Below, piece by piece: positions 55,409 to 62,490 of a DNA stretch of 64,000 bases. Source of the stretch: Simplicispira sedimenti. Its GTDB lineage: Bacteria; Pseudomonadota; Gammaproteobacteria; Burkholderiales; Burkholderiaceae_C. Location: positions 79,582 through 143,581 of the forward strand of contig NZ_JAKVIJ010000012.1 of assembly GCF_022760965.1 (NCBI RefSeq), given 5' to 3'. Under the pieces are notes generated by a model that ran no database searches, had not been told where the DNA came from, and saw only the letters and a list, made by a program, of their open reading frames with translations. Position numbers and translations under genes: made by a program. Position 1 is the stretch's first letter. Each line of letters begins with the position of its first letter.

Positions 55409-55765
55409 ATGCCAGCCACTCAAATTGCCTTCGCCGCGTTCGCGGCCTCCCTCCTGGCCTCGGCTCAAGCTGAGCCTGTCGATTGCACTCCCCCCACTGT
55501 TGCAGTTCATGCCCCGGCTACCGTGGTAGCTCACGGTAGCGACAGCGGCGGGGAGTGCATCCCATTTGCCGGGGTCTGGCGCCCCGTTCGCGTTCCTGGT
55601 GGTGTCGCTGGTCTGCGCGATGACGCTTTTATCCCGTGGCTTGACGTGAATTGGGCTTGTGGTGGCTTGGATCACCCTCGTGACGTGCCGCGCGGTTCTC
55701 ACTGCTCGCTTGATCTTGGGGGCCGTGTCTATGCCGACGGTTACGACTGCCGTAGCGGTTGCTGA
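55409..55765 (+). CDS. Putative small exported phage protein (uncertain ORF)
   Basis: An open frame of up to 118 residues. MPATQIAFAAFAASLLASAQA is a credible signal peptide with AQA at the cleavage site, and the rest contains six cysteines. A 9-bp hairpin lies inside it (55517-55540), and another frame contains short hydrophobic stretches, so it may not be coding throughout. It is the first rightward ORF after the operators. No family recognised. ATG 55397 is an alternative start. Confidence 0.4.
   Translation: MPATQIAFAAFAASLLASAQAEPVDCTPPTVAVHAPATVVAHGSDSGGECIPFAGVWRPVRVPGGVAGLRDDAFIPWLDVNWACGGLDHPRDVPRGSHCSLDLGGRVYADGYDCRSGC
55517..55540. other. Perfect 9-bp-stem hairpin in the phage early region
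   Basis: GCTACCGTG (55517-55525) pairs fully with CACGGTAGC (55532-55540) around GTAGCT. In a single-stranded phage genome such a hairpin can be an origin, packaging or RNA-stability element; which one is not shown. Confidence 0.55.
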
Positions 55766-55853
55766 CAGTGCTGCACGCTCCCTCGCGTGCGGTGGAGCCT
55801 AGAGCGCTGTTGCTCGCCCCGGCACCGTGTGCCGTCAACTCTGAAAGACCATC

Positions 55854-56171
55854 ATGGCCCTGACCTCCATCATCCAAATTCTCAAAGTCAATGAAAAGCG
55901 CTCCGGTAACAAGAACGGGCGTGATTGGGCAATGCAAGATTGCGAGTGCGCCTTGCTCGCTGATACCGGTGAGCTGGAACAGGTGGGTGTTCTCCAGCTT
56001 CCCAAGGACATGATGGGCGATGCGGCCCCCAAGCCCGGTGTGTATATCGGCGCTTTTGCCCTGCGTGCTGGTATGCAGGATCGCAAGATTTCGGCGGTGC
56101 TCACTGCACTGAGTCCCTACAACGTGCCCACTCCGCGTGCTGCTGCCAAGCCTGCCGCGGCGTCTGCGTAA
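55854..56171 (+). CDS. Phage single-stranded DNA-binding protein (pV-like)
   Basis: A 105-residue basic/acidic small protein (MALTSIIQILKVNEKRSGNK, GAFALRAGMQDRKISAVLTA) of the gV-type SSB group of Ralstonia/Xanthomonas-like inoviruses. It coats phage (+) strands before packaging. The Ala/Pro-rich tail is typical. It sits before the small coat genes. Confidence 0.75.
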   Translation: MALTSIIQILKVNEKRSGNKNGRDWAMQDCECALLADTGELEQVGVLQLPKDMMGDAAPKPGVYIGAFALRAGMQDRKISAVLTALSPYNVPTPRAAAKPAAASA

Positions 56172-56187
56172 CTGCTGGCGGTGCTCC

Positions 56188-56334
56188 ATGGCTGAGGCCC
56201 TTGCCATCCTCGCCCTGGCCTCGTCGGCCCTGCTGTTCCTGGCCCTTTTCGCGTGCTCCCTGCTCGCGTCCTACTGCTTCGGCGCTGGCCTCTTTGACGT
56301 GGGCTACCGCTTTCGTGGGGTCGGCCATGGATGA
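56188..56334 (+). CDS. Small phage membrane protein 1
   Basis: 48 residues with one hydrophobic helix (LAILALASSALLFLALFACS). Length and position between SSB and coat genes fit minor coat proteins (pVII/pIX-like). It overlaps the next small gene by eight bases. Confidence 0.6.
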   Translation: MAEALAILALASSALLFLALFACSLLASYCFGAGLFDVGYRFRGVGHG

Positions 56335-56413
56335 CGTTTTGGCGTCCCTCTTATCCGGCGTGTGGCTGGGCTTGTGCCTGCTCGCGCTTGTGGTCTGGAT
56401 TGATCGTGGCTGA
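56327..56413 (+). CDS. Small phage membrane protein 2
   Basis: A 28-residue protein, MDDVLASLLSGVWLGLCLLA then LVVWIDRG, too short for many gene finders. It overlaps both neighbours by eight bases. One transmembrane helix; probable minor coat protein of the pVII/pIX size. Confidence 0.55.
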   Translation: MDDVLASLLSGVWLGLCLLALVVWIDRG

Positions 56414-56612
56414 CCCCGTAACCATCAATTGCCCCGGTGCCTGTACGGTGACCGTGGTGCACGAATTAAGCCTCCCTCCGCTGCAATTGAGTGCCGCTGA
56501 GGGTGCACAAATCGCAGGCGCCGTCCTTGCGGTGTGGGCCATCGGCTGGGGCTTCCGCGCCCTTGTCCAAGTGCTCAAAAAGACCGACGGCAATTCATCA
56601 ACTGAGGATTGA
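56406..56612 (+). CDS. Small phage membrane protein 3
   Basis: A GTG start at 56406 gives 68 residues with a C-terminal helix (EGAQIAGAVLAVWAIGWGFR). The start overlaps the previous gene by eight bases. Probable minor coat or assembly protein; no firm match. Confidence 0.55.
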   Translation: MADPVTINCPGACTVTVVHELSLPPLQLSAAEGAQIAGAVLAVWAIGWGFRALVQVLKKTDGNSSTED

Positions 56613-56616
56613 AACC

Positions 56617-56820
56617 ATGAAAAAAACCCTGAATCGCGGCCTCGTCGCCGCTGGTGCCCTGACCGCTGCCGGTGCTTCCCAAGCTGCTGCAATCGACGTC
56701 ACGACTGTGGTCGCTGAGATCGGCGCCCAGGCTGCGCCCGTCGCCGCCATCGGTGCTGCTGTGCTCGCGTTGATCGTGGGCATCAAGGCATTCCAGTGGG
56801 TGCGTCGCGCCCTGGCTTAA
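56617..56820 (+). CDS. Phage major coat protein (pVIII-like)
   Basis: 67 residues. A signal peptide (MKKTLNRGLVAAGALTAAGA) ends at SQA/AA. The mature ~43-residue part has an acidic start, a hydrophobic helix (VAAIGAAVLALIVGIKAFQW) and a basic end (VRRALA). This is the classical pVIII plan, giving the thousands of subunits of the phage coat. A terminator-like hairpin follows, which would raise its transcript level compared with downstream genes. Confidence 0.88.
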   Translation: MKKTLNRGLVAAGALTAAGASQAAAIDVTTVVAEIGAQAAPVAAIGAAVLALIVGIKAFQWVRRALA

Positions 56821-56832
56821 AGCCTGCTGTGT

Positions 56833-56857
56833 CCCTGTCCGGCCGGCAGGGGCTTTT
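56833..56857 (+). terminator. Terminator-like hairpin after the major coat gene
   Basis: CCCTG pairs with CAGGG around a GC-rich loop (TCCGGCCGG), followed by GCTTTT. It lies where many inoviruses place the central terminator between coat and pIII genes. Confidence 0.6.
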
Positions 56858-56959
56858 CCAATTGGCCTCGCTCCTGGTCTTGTTCCTGGTGTTGTTCCTG
56901 GTCAATTGCAAAGGTTAACAAATGGGGATTTTCGTAATAATCGCAATATTGGGGGCGGC

Positions 56960-58435
56960 ATGGCTCGTATTTACGGCCTGATAATCGCCGTTTTTTTATT
57001 ATTTCCTGCCCTGGCATTTGCGCAGCAGAATGAATCGTGCCTTGAATATCGCGTTCCTGATAGGTCTGAGGGTACGCCGGAAAACGGCGGTAAGACCGTT
57101 ATAACGGGTACTGGCTGGCAGCTTGATTTGAAGTCTGCGTATGTTGGTGCAACGCGGGTTCACACGAACCTTTGTTATGAGGCTAAAACTACCGTCGAAG
57201 ATTGGTCGGCGTCAAGGGGTTGTAAAGCCGGTGTCGTTCAGAAAAAAATCAATACGCAATGCCCTGGTGAAAACCAATATACACATCCTGCTGCATGGGG
57301 CACATGTAGCACATCTGGCTTTGGTCAGGAATCGCGTTTAGTCGGTAAGGACCCCGTTAAGGTTGAAATACCGCTTGGGTATTTCTACACCGGGGAAAAT
57401 TCTTCCCTTGATATGGATACGTATATTGCGGCGGCAAGGGCTGCAATAGGAACCATTGTTTGTGTCGATGGCAAGCGACATAAAGTGCTTGAAACGCCTG
57501 ACGGCAATCCCTATTCGGACACTGAGAATTGTTATACCGTTGCAGGTAAGGAAAAATGCCTTTTAACGCGTGAGTATGACGTGCAGCCAACATGTGAGCC
57601 GTGTTCGCCTGATGATATCGATCCCGGAGACCGTCCGCCTGTCCCGGATACCGATGGTGATGGTGACCCAGACAATACAGACCCCGATATTGACGGCGAT
57701 GGTGAGCCAAACGATACAGACCCCACACCTGGCGGCGACGGCGGCGGCGGTGGTGATGATGGTGGGGGTGATGACGGCGGCGGTGACGATGACGGCGGCG
57801 GTGATGACGATGGTGGCGGTGGTGAAGACCCTGGCGGCTGTCAATTGCCTCCCGGGTCGGTTGATAGTGATGGTGATTGCGTCACTGACGATAAAGACCC
57901 AGACGATGATGGTGACGGCTGCTTAGACATCAACGAGCCATGTGACGGTGGTGGTGATGATGACGGCGGTGGTGGTGATGATGACGGCGGTGGTGACGAT
58001 GACGGAGGTGATGACGATGGTACGTGTGACCCTAAAACCCAGGATTGCGGCCCTGGTTCTGGCTTTGGTGGTAGCTGCGCTGCCGGTTTCCAATGCACTG
58101 GCGACGCCGTCCAATGCGCCATTGCCAGAGAAATACACCTCCAAGGATGCAGGCTCACGCAAGAATCCGACGAAAGCAGGCTCTACGGTCAAGAAAAAGG
58201 AAAAACAGGGAACCAAACGCAAGCGCTTGAAGGAAACGAAACGAAAGACATTGGAACGGCAATATCTAAAGCGGATGCCCTCGGGGGCGGGCAAGGGCTG
58301 AGTGATTTAACGGTCACTGTGATGGGGAAAACAATAACAATTCCCTTCTCTGGCCTGAATAAATATCTTTCAATGATGGGCAACATATTGGTGGCGGTTG
58401 CTCTAATGGTTGCTCTTAAAATCATAATCATATAA
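56960..58435 (+). CDS. TspB-like/pIII adsorption protein with Asp/Gly calcium-repeat linker
   Basis: A 491-residue exported phage-tip protein. Signal peptide ends near ALAFA (residue 22). Residues about 23-215 are an N-terminal cysteine-containing domain. Next is a long acidic linker with thrombospondin-type-3-like repeats (DTDGDGDPDNTDPDIDGDGE) and GGGDD/DDGGG runs. The C-terminus has GSCAAGFQCTGDAVQCAIAR, as in Neisseria TspB, and one final membrane helix (YLSMMGNILVAVALMVALKI), the usual pIII anchor. The linker stands where M13 pIII has glycine-serine repeats. It binds the host receptor. Confidence 0.8.
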   Translation: MARIYGLIIAVFLLFPALAFAQQNESCLEYRVPDRSEGTPENGGKTVITGTGWQLDLKSAYVGATRVHTNLCYEAKTTVEDWSASRGCKAGVVQKKINTQCPGENQYTHPAAWGTCSTSGFGQESRLVGKDPVKVEIPLGYFYTGENSSLDMDTYIAAARAAIGTIVCVDGKRHKVLETPDGNPYSDTENCYTVAGKEKCLLTREYDVQPTCEPCSPDDIDPGDRPPVPDTDGDGDPDNTDPDIDGDGEPNDTDPTPGGDGGGGGDDGGGDDGGGDDDGGGDDDGGGGEDPGGCQLPPGSVDSDGDCVTDDKDPDDDGDGCLDINEPCDGGGDDDGGGGDDDGGGDDDGGDDDGTCDPKTQDCGPGSGFGGSCAAGFQCTGDAVQCAIAREIHLQGCRLTQESDESRLYGQEKGKTGNQTQALEGNETKDIGTAISKADALGGGQGLSDLTVTVMGKTITIPFSGLNKYLSMMGNILVAVALMVALKIIII

Positions 58436-58734
58436 TGCCTGCAATAATTGCTGCTATTGGCGGCATGCTTTTAAGCATCGTCGGCTCTATGGTTGGGCGT
58501 GTGATGGTCGCCCTCGGTATCTCGGTTATTACCTATACTGGCGTCAGTGCGACAATCGACGCACTCAAGGCTGATGCAATAGCGGCCCTTCACGCGCTGC
58601 CGCCTGAGCTGTTCTCGCTCCTGGCTTATATGAAAGTCGGCGTAGCTCTGAGTATCATCACAAGCGCCATAACTGCGCGCCTTGTGTTATCTGGCCTCAC
58701 ATCCGGCACATTTAAGCGCTGGGTCATTAAATAA
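58435..58734 (+). CDS. DUF2523 family phage protein (pVI-like)
   Basis: 99 residues with three hydrophobic segments (AAIGGMLLSIVGSMVGRVMV, VGVALSIITSAITARLVLSG). DUF2523 proteins sit between TspB/pIII and Zot in many inoviruses and serve as minor tip protein pVI. The ATG shares its A with the pIII stop (TAATG), and its own stop overlaps the Zot start. Confidence 0.85.
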   Translation: MPAIIAAIGGMLLSIVGSMVGRVMVALGISVITYTGVSATIDALKADAIAALHALPPELFSLLAYMKVGVALSIITSAITARLVLSGLTSGTFKRWVIK

Positions 58735-59981
58735 TGCTTTACCTGGTTACAGGCGCTAATGGCGCGGGAAAAACCCTCAATACTTTAAAATGGGTGCGCG
58801 AGCGCCAGATAAAAGAGGGTCGCCCGGTTTGCCATAATGGCCGCTTTGAGCCTGTCGAAAATGGCGAGCTTTCGACCTGGAAGAAGATAGACATTCAAAA
58901 TTGGCAGGATGAGCCCGACGGGACAATCTTCCTGGTCGATGAATGCCATAACGATTTTCCGCTGCGTGCTCCCAGCTCAAAGCCTCCCGAATACGTCCAA
59001 ATGCTGGCAGAGCATCGGCGGCGTGGGTTTGACTTCTACCTGATAACCCAGCATCCCCAAAACATTGATGCATTCGTTCGTCGTTTAATTGGCTCTCCCG
59101 GTTGGCATCGGCACTTAAAACGCGCCTTCGGCGGCGATCTTGTAAGCTGTGCTGAATACCCGGCAGTCAATGCGCAATGTGAAATGCAGGGTGCGGGCAA
59201 GGATGCCGAAGTCAAAATGCTGGCTTTCCCGCGTGAAGTGTTTGGATGGTACAAATCCGCCTCACTCCACACCGGCAAACGCAAAATCCCGCGCTCTGTC
59301 TTTGTCCTGGTCGCTTGCGCCATCATTGTTCCGTTGCTGATCTGGTTCGCGTTTTCGCGTGTCGCGGGCAAGGTGCTTGATGACCCCCAAAAGGATGATC
59401 CGACAATCCGCCCTGCTGTGCTCATGGCCTCGGATCAGCAGACCGGCGCCGCTGTTGACCCTATGGCCGCCAAGATGGCTTATTTCGAGTCGCGCACGCC
59501 GCGCATGGATGGCTTGCCGCAGACTGCCCCCATTTACGACAAGATCACCGAGCCGGTTACGGCTCCTTATCCTGCCGCCTGCGTAAACATGCCAAGCCGT
59601 GGGGATTGCAGGTGCTACAGCCAGCAAGCTACCCGCATTCATGTCCCAATGGCTATGTGCCTTGAAATCGTTGCCAAGGGCTATTTCCTGGATTGGGAAG
59701 CTCCAGAGCATCAGCGGGCGCGTGAGCAGCTACAGCAAGCCCAGGATCAGGCCAGAGAGAAGCGCGAAAAGGCCGTAGAGCTGGCCGAAGAAGCGAAGCG
59801 CAATGCAGTCCTGGAGCGTCCATTTCCGAAGCCTGAGCCAAATTTGCCGGGGCAGATCACCCAGGCCGACATAAAGCATCAAGGGCTGGCCCTGCGTAAT
59901 CCAGCAATGGCTGCGATCGCAGCGGGCAATCAAAACCTCCCTTTGCCGGGGACAAACCGGGGGCCCCGAAGTGGCGAATAG
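58734..59981 (+). CDS. zot: Zot-like phage assembly ATPase (pI)
   Basis: A 415-residue inner-membrane assembly protein. Walker A GANGAGKT at residues 7-14, Walker B FLVDE at 66-70, and the Zot motif HRRRGFDFYLITQHPQNID. A single membrane helix is at about 188-209, followed by a periplasmic part with EREK-rich coiled coil (HQRAREQLQQAQDQAREKRE). It drives phage extrusion; the Zot name does not imply toxicity here. The start overlaps DUF2523 by one base. Confidence 0.93.
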   Translation: MLYLVTGANGAGKTLNTLKWVRERQIKEGRPVCHNGRFEPVENGELSTWKKIDIQNWQDEPDGTIFLVDECHNDFPLRAPSSKPPEYVQMLAEHRRRGFDFYLITQHPQNIDAFVRRLIGSPGWHRHLKRAFGGDLVSCAEYPAVNAQCEMQGAGKDAEVKMLAFPREVFGWYKSASLHTGKRKIPRSVFVLVACAIIVPLLIWFAFSRVAGKVLDDPQKDDPTIRPAVLMASDQQTGAAVDPMAAKMAYFESRTPRMDGLPQTAPIYDKITEPVTAPYPAACVNMPSRGDCRCYSQQATRIHVPMAMCLEIVAKGYFLDWEAPEHQRAREQLQQAQDQAREKREKAVELAEEAKRNAVLERPFPKPEPNLPGQITQADIKHQGLALRNPAMAAIAAGNQNLPLPGTNRGPRSGE

Positions 59982-60456
59982 CCGCGCCCCGCAGGGTCGG
60001 GGGCAGGGGTATGGGGCGGCACGCTCCATGTCGGCGCTTGGTGCTACCCGTGCCGCGTGCGTAGGCCCCGTGCTTCTCTGCGCTTCCTCTCCGGTCTGTA
60101 TTGGGGCGGCGGTTCGCGTGTGCCACGGGCGCAGGCGCAGCGCGCACGGGGCCGCGCGAAGCGCGGCCTAGATTTATCAATAGAACATATCTCGACACAT
60201 GGAAGTGTTTGTCTATGTTCCGCATGGCCGTAGGCCGGTTGGTAGTAGGGCCGATGTGAGTCGGCCCGGCTGTTTGTTGGTTTGGCAGTTCCCCGATGGG
60301 GATTGGTGCTACCTGGATCAGTTGTGGTGCTGGCAGTGGCGGCACAAGCAAGGCGGCTGGATCGAACCGTGGTTTCACGGTATCTAGCAAAAGGTGAGCC
60401 CCGCATGGTCGGCAAACCATCGGGGCTCGTGACGATCACTTAAAAGGGGTAAGTGC
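59982..60456. other. Phage intergenic region with three hairpins (origin/packaging candidate)
   Basis: The longest gene-poor stretch of the prophage (475 bp). It holds three strong hairpins: GGCCGCGC-GAA-GCGCGGCC (60150-60168), GGGCCGA-TGTGAG-TCGGCCC (60248-60267), and GAGCCCCG/ATGGT...ACCAT/CGGGGCTC (60396-60428, one bulged C). Placed between pI and Rep, it matches the location of (+) and (-) origins and the packaging signal in other inoviruses. Also here is a 62-codon frame (60199-60387) that seems incidental. Confidence 0.65.
60199..60387 (+). CDS. Doubtful 62-codon frame in the phage intergenic region
   Basis: An ATG frame encoding a Trp-rich 62-residue peptide. It has no Shine-Dalgarno, overlaps a hairpin and has no recognised relatives. 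Reported as doubtful. Confidence 0.2.
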   Translation: MEVFVYVPHGRRPVGSRADVSRPGCLLVWQFPDGDWCYLDQLWCWQWRHKQGGWIEPWFHGI

Positions 60457-61374
60457 GTGGATCAATATGTAGTCTATCGGGGCGTCTATTGTCAAGTTTA
60501 TGAGCATGGCTGGCGTGTCAAAGAGTGGCGTTCGCCCCAAACCGGCCAGCTTGAATTGATGGCCTGGAAAAAGCGCTGCTATGAGCCTCTCCTAGATTCC
60601 GATGGGTTTGAAGGTGTCGCGGCTCCTCAGGTTGACCAGTCCGATACGTTGCTCGGGCAGCAGCGTGAAGCGGAACGGAAAAAACGGGCTGCGGAAAAGA
60701 GCGCTGCGCGTGCAAAACGCACCTGTCGGCATCGCATCAAGTCTGCCGGTGCGTCCTCTCTGTTGACCTGCACCTACCGGGAAAACATGACTGATTTCGA
60801 CCGTGCGCGGCGTGATTGGGCGGCCTACTTGCGCAAGCTGCGCCGGGCCATTCCTGGCTTTCGTGCGGTCTATGCTTTCGAGCAGCAAGACCGGGGCGCG
60901 TGGCATGTCCATGCGGCAATTGACAAGCTCCCGAAGCACCTTGACACCGTTCATGGTCGGGTGCGGTCTTGGGATTTCCTCCGGCGTCTATGGCATAGCG
61001 TGGTTGGTGCCGATAACGGCAATATCGATGTGGACGGGCACTTGAAAACCCGCCACGGCATGCCCGGTAAATTCCGTGCTGCTGAGTCACTGGCTAAGCT
61101 CGCTGGCTACGTCTCGAAGTACCTTACAAAGGATCACGAAAGCGGCATTCCTGGTCGCAATCGCTGGGGCAGCACCCAGGGAATTGAGGTGTCTAAGCCC
61201 GTGGTTATTGACCTCCCCGAAATGCCTTTGGCTGAGCTGGTCGGCGTTGCGTTTGAGGTTCCCGATGGCCATCGGATCGTGCGCCATAGCGTCGGCAAGT
61301 TCGGTAAGTTCTGGATGCTTTATACAGAGCCTGGGGAAGCCCCTTTTTCGGGCCATGAGGCCCCGGAAATTTGA
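60457..61374 (+). CDS. Phage replication initiator (HUH endonuclease, pII-like)
   Basis: A 305-residue rolling-circle initiator. HUH motif is HVH at 150-152 (GAWHVHAAID), and the catalytic tyrosine motif is YVSKYLTK at 218-225 (candidate Y218/Y222). Motif I is SLLTCTYRE. It nicks the (+) origin of the replicative form. GTG start at 60457 with AGGGG upstream. A strong hairpin ends 28 bases before the start. Confidence 0.85.
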   Translation: MDQYVVYRGVYCQVYEHGWRVKEWRSPQTGQLELMAWKKRCYEPLLDSDGFEGVAAPQVDQSDTLLGQQREAERKKRAAEKSAARAKRTCRHRIKSAGASSLLTCTYRENMTDFDRARRDWAAYLRKLRRAIPGFRAVYAFEQQDRGAWHVHAAIDKLPKHLDTVHGRVRSWDFLRRLWHSVVGADNGNIDVDGHLKTRHGMPGKFRAAESLAKLAGYVSKYLTKDHESGIPGRNRWGSTQGIEVSKPVVIDLPEMPLAELVGVAFEVPDGHRIVRHSVGKFGKFWMLYTEPGEAPFSGHEAPEI

Positions 61375-61383
61375 GGGTGCGCC

Positions 61384-61716
61384 ATGCCCCTGTTCTCTGA
61401 CGATTCCAATAACGTTACCGGGCCTTCTGCTGGCCCCGGTCGTCCTCGGCTGCATGCAAGTGATTCTCAACGAGTTGGGAAATTTCGTAGCACGAAAGTG
61501 CGCATTGAAGTGCTGCTACCTCCGGAAACTGGAGTGCGTTTGTCGGAAATAGCATCTGCTCTCGATTGTTCACGAAATGCCTTGCTGGTGTCTGCGGTCA
61601 AGTTCGCCCTGACCAATAGGGACTGGCGGCGGCTCGGTCTATGGGGAGAAAAACAGGATGTTGGTCGGTTACGCGAGAGTCTCGACAAAGGATCAGGAAA
61701 CACACCTCCAGCTTGA
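61384..61716 (+). CDS. Small phage protein with RHH-like region
   Basis: 110 residues. The N-terminal part is disordered; from about residue 38 (RSTKVRIEVLLPPETGVRLS then SALDCSRNALLVSAVKFAL) it looks like a ribbon-helix-helix strand and two helices. It may regulate the recombinase, whose gene begins inside it with a 59-bp overlap in another frame. No family name can be given. Confidence 0.55.
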   Translation: MPLFSDDSNNVTGPSAGPGRPRLHASDSQRVGKFRSTKVRIEVLLPPETGVRLSEIASALDCSRNALLVSAVKFALTNRDWRRLGLWGEKQDVGRLRESLDKGSGNTPPA

Positions 61717-62284
61717 TGCGTTGTCTAAGGCTGGTGTGCAGCGTGTCTTTCAGGAAAAAACAAGCTCTGTCGGTGCTCGGCCTGAGCTGCAAAGGCTGCT
61801 GGAGTCTCTTTGTCCTGGGGATGTGCTCGTTGTTTACAAAATGGATCGCATAGCGCGATCACTCAAGGATCTGCTGACAATCCTCGATCGAATCAAGGCG
61901 GCGGGTGCTGACATTCGTTCGCTTACTGAGCCTCTGGATACATCCGGGCCTATCGGCACGTTCATGGTTCAGGTGCTCGGCGCAGTCGCCCAGCTTGAAC
62001 GGTCGATCATTCGGGAAAGGGCAGTAGCTGGGCAAGTGGCGGCACGCTTGCGCGGGGTCAAGTGGGGCGGTCGTCCCCTGGTCATTACGGATGACGAGTT
62101 AGACCAGATCGTGGGAATGTATGAGTCTGGCTGGTACACGTGGCGGCTGCTTGCTGAGATGTGGGACACCACGCCAAAGAGCATCTATCGGGCTTTGGCT
62201 AGGCGTAAAAAAAGGGCCGCTGGCCCTGTTCTCCCTCCTGTGCTTGGCCCCTATCTTGAGGCGGCATCTCGGTCTGCTGAATGA
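61658..62284 (+). CDS. Small serine recombinase (resolvase/invertase type)
   Basis: 208 residues. The catalytic serine is S9 in GYARVSTKDQ; other active-site parts are MDRIARSL (D/R), and QLERSIIRERAVAG (E-helix with R). A C-terminal HTH (TWRLLAEMWDTTPKSIYRAL) follows. Serine recombinases of this size act as integrases in RSM-like Ralstonia inoviruses. Its ATG lies inside the previous gene with GGGAG upstream. Confidence 0.88.
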   Translation: MLVGYARVSTKDQETHLQLDALSKAGVQRVFQEKTSSVGARPELQRLLESLCPGDVLVVYKMDRIARSLKDLLTILDRIKAAGADIRSLTEPLDTSGPIGTFMVQVLGAVAQLERSIIRERAVAGQVAARLRGVKWGGRPLVITDDELDQIVGMYESGWYTWRLLAEMWDTTPKSIYRALARRKKRAAGPVLPPVLGPYLEAASRSAE

Positions 62285-62311
62285 GGTTCAAAGGGACTCT
62301 CTCAGCCCCTT

Positions 62312-62333
62312 GCCAGCGTTGGCAGGGGCACCC
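62312..62333 (+). terminator. Hairpin after the recombinase gene
   Basis: CCCC-TGCCA pairs with TGGCA-GGGG around GCGT with one bulge. It lies about 30 bases after the recombinase stop; no T-run follows. Could be a transcript end or recombinase-associated structure. Confidence 0.4.
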
Positions 62334-62490
62334 CCAGCGAATGCACCGCTGTGCGGCGGTGCGGGGCGCATTCTAGCGGGGGCGCACGAAGTGTGCTGAT
62401 GCGCGTTTTGGGCGGAGGGCGTCAGCCTTGGGTGGCGCCTTCCGCTGTCGGTGTGGCAAGGTCGACCAGCGCGCACAGGGAGGTGTGACA

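Noticed and set aside
55619..55800. Short hydrophobic frame (GTG start) overlapping the first phage ORF
   Set aside because: Interrupted by stops and lacking a ribosome-binding site; noted only as an alternative reading of this uncertain region.
57640..58040. Regular GGTGATGA-type DNA repeats that could suggest a CRISPR-like or VNTR locus
   Set aside because: They encode the Asp/Gly linker of the phage tip protein in frame; there are no repeat-spacer units.
58734..59981. Zot as a host-directed toxin
   Set aside because: In inoviruses Zot is the pI assembly ATPase; Walker motifs and phage context explain it. No evidence of toxin function.
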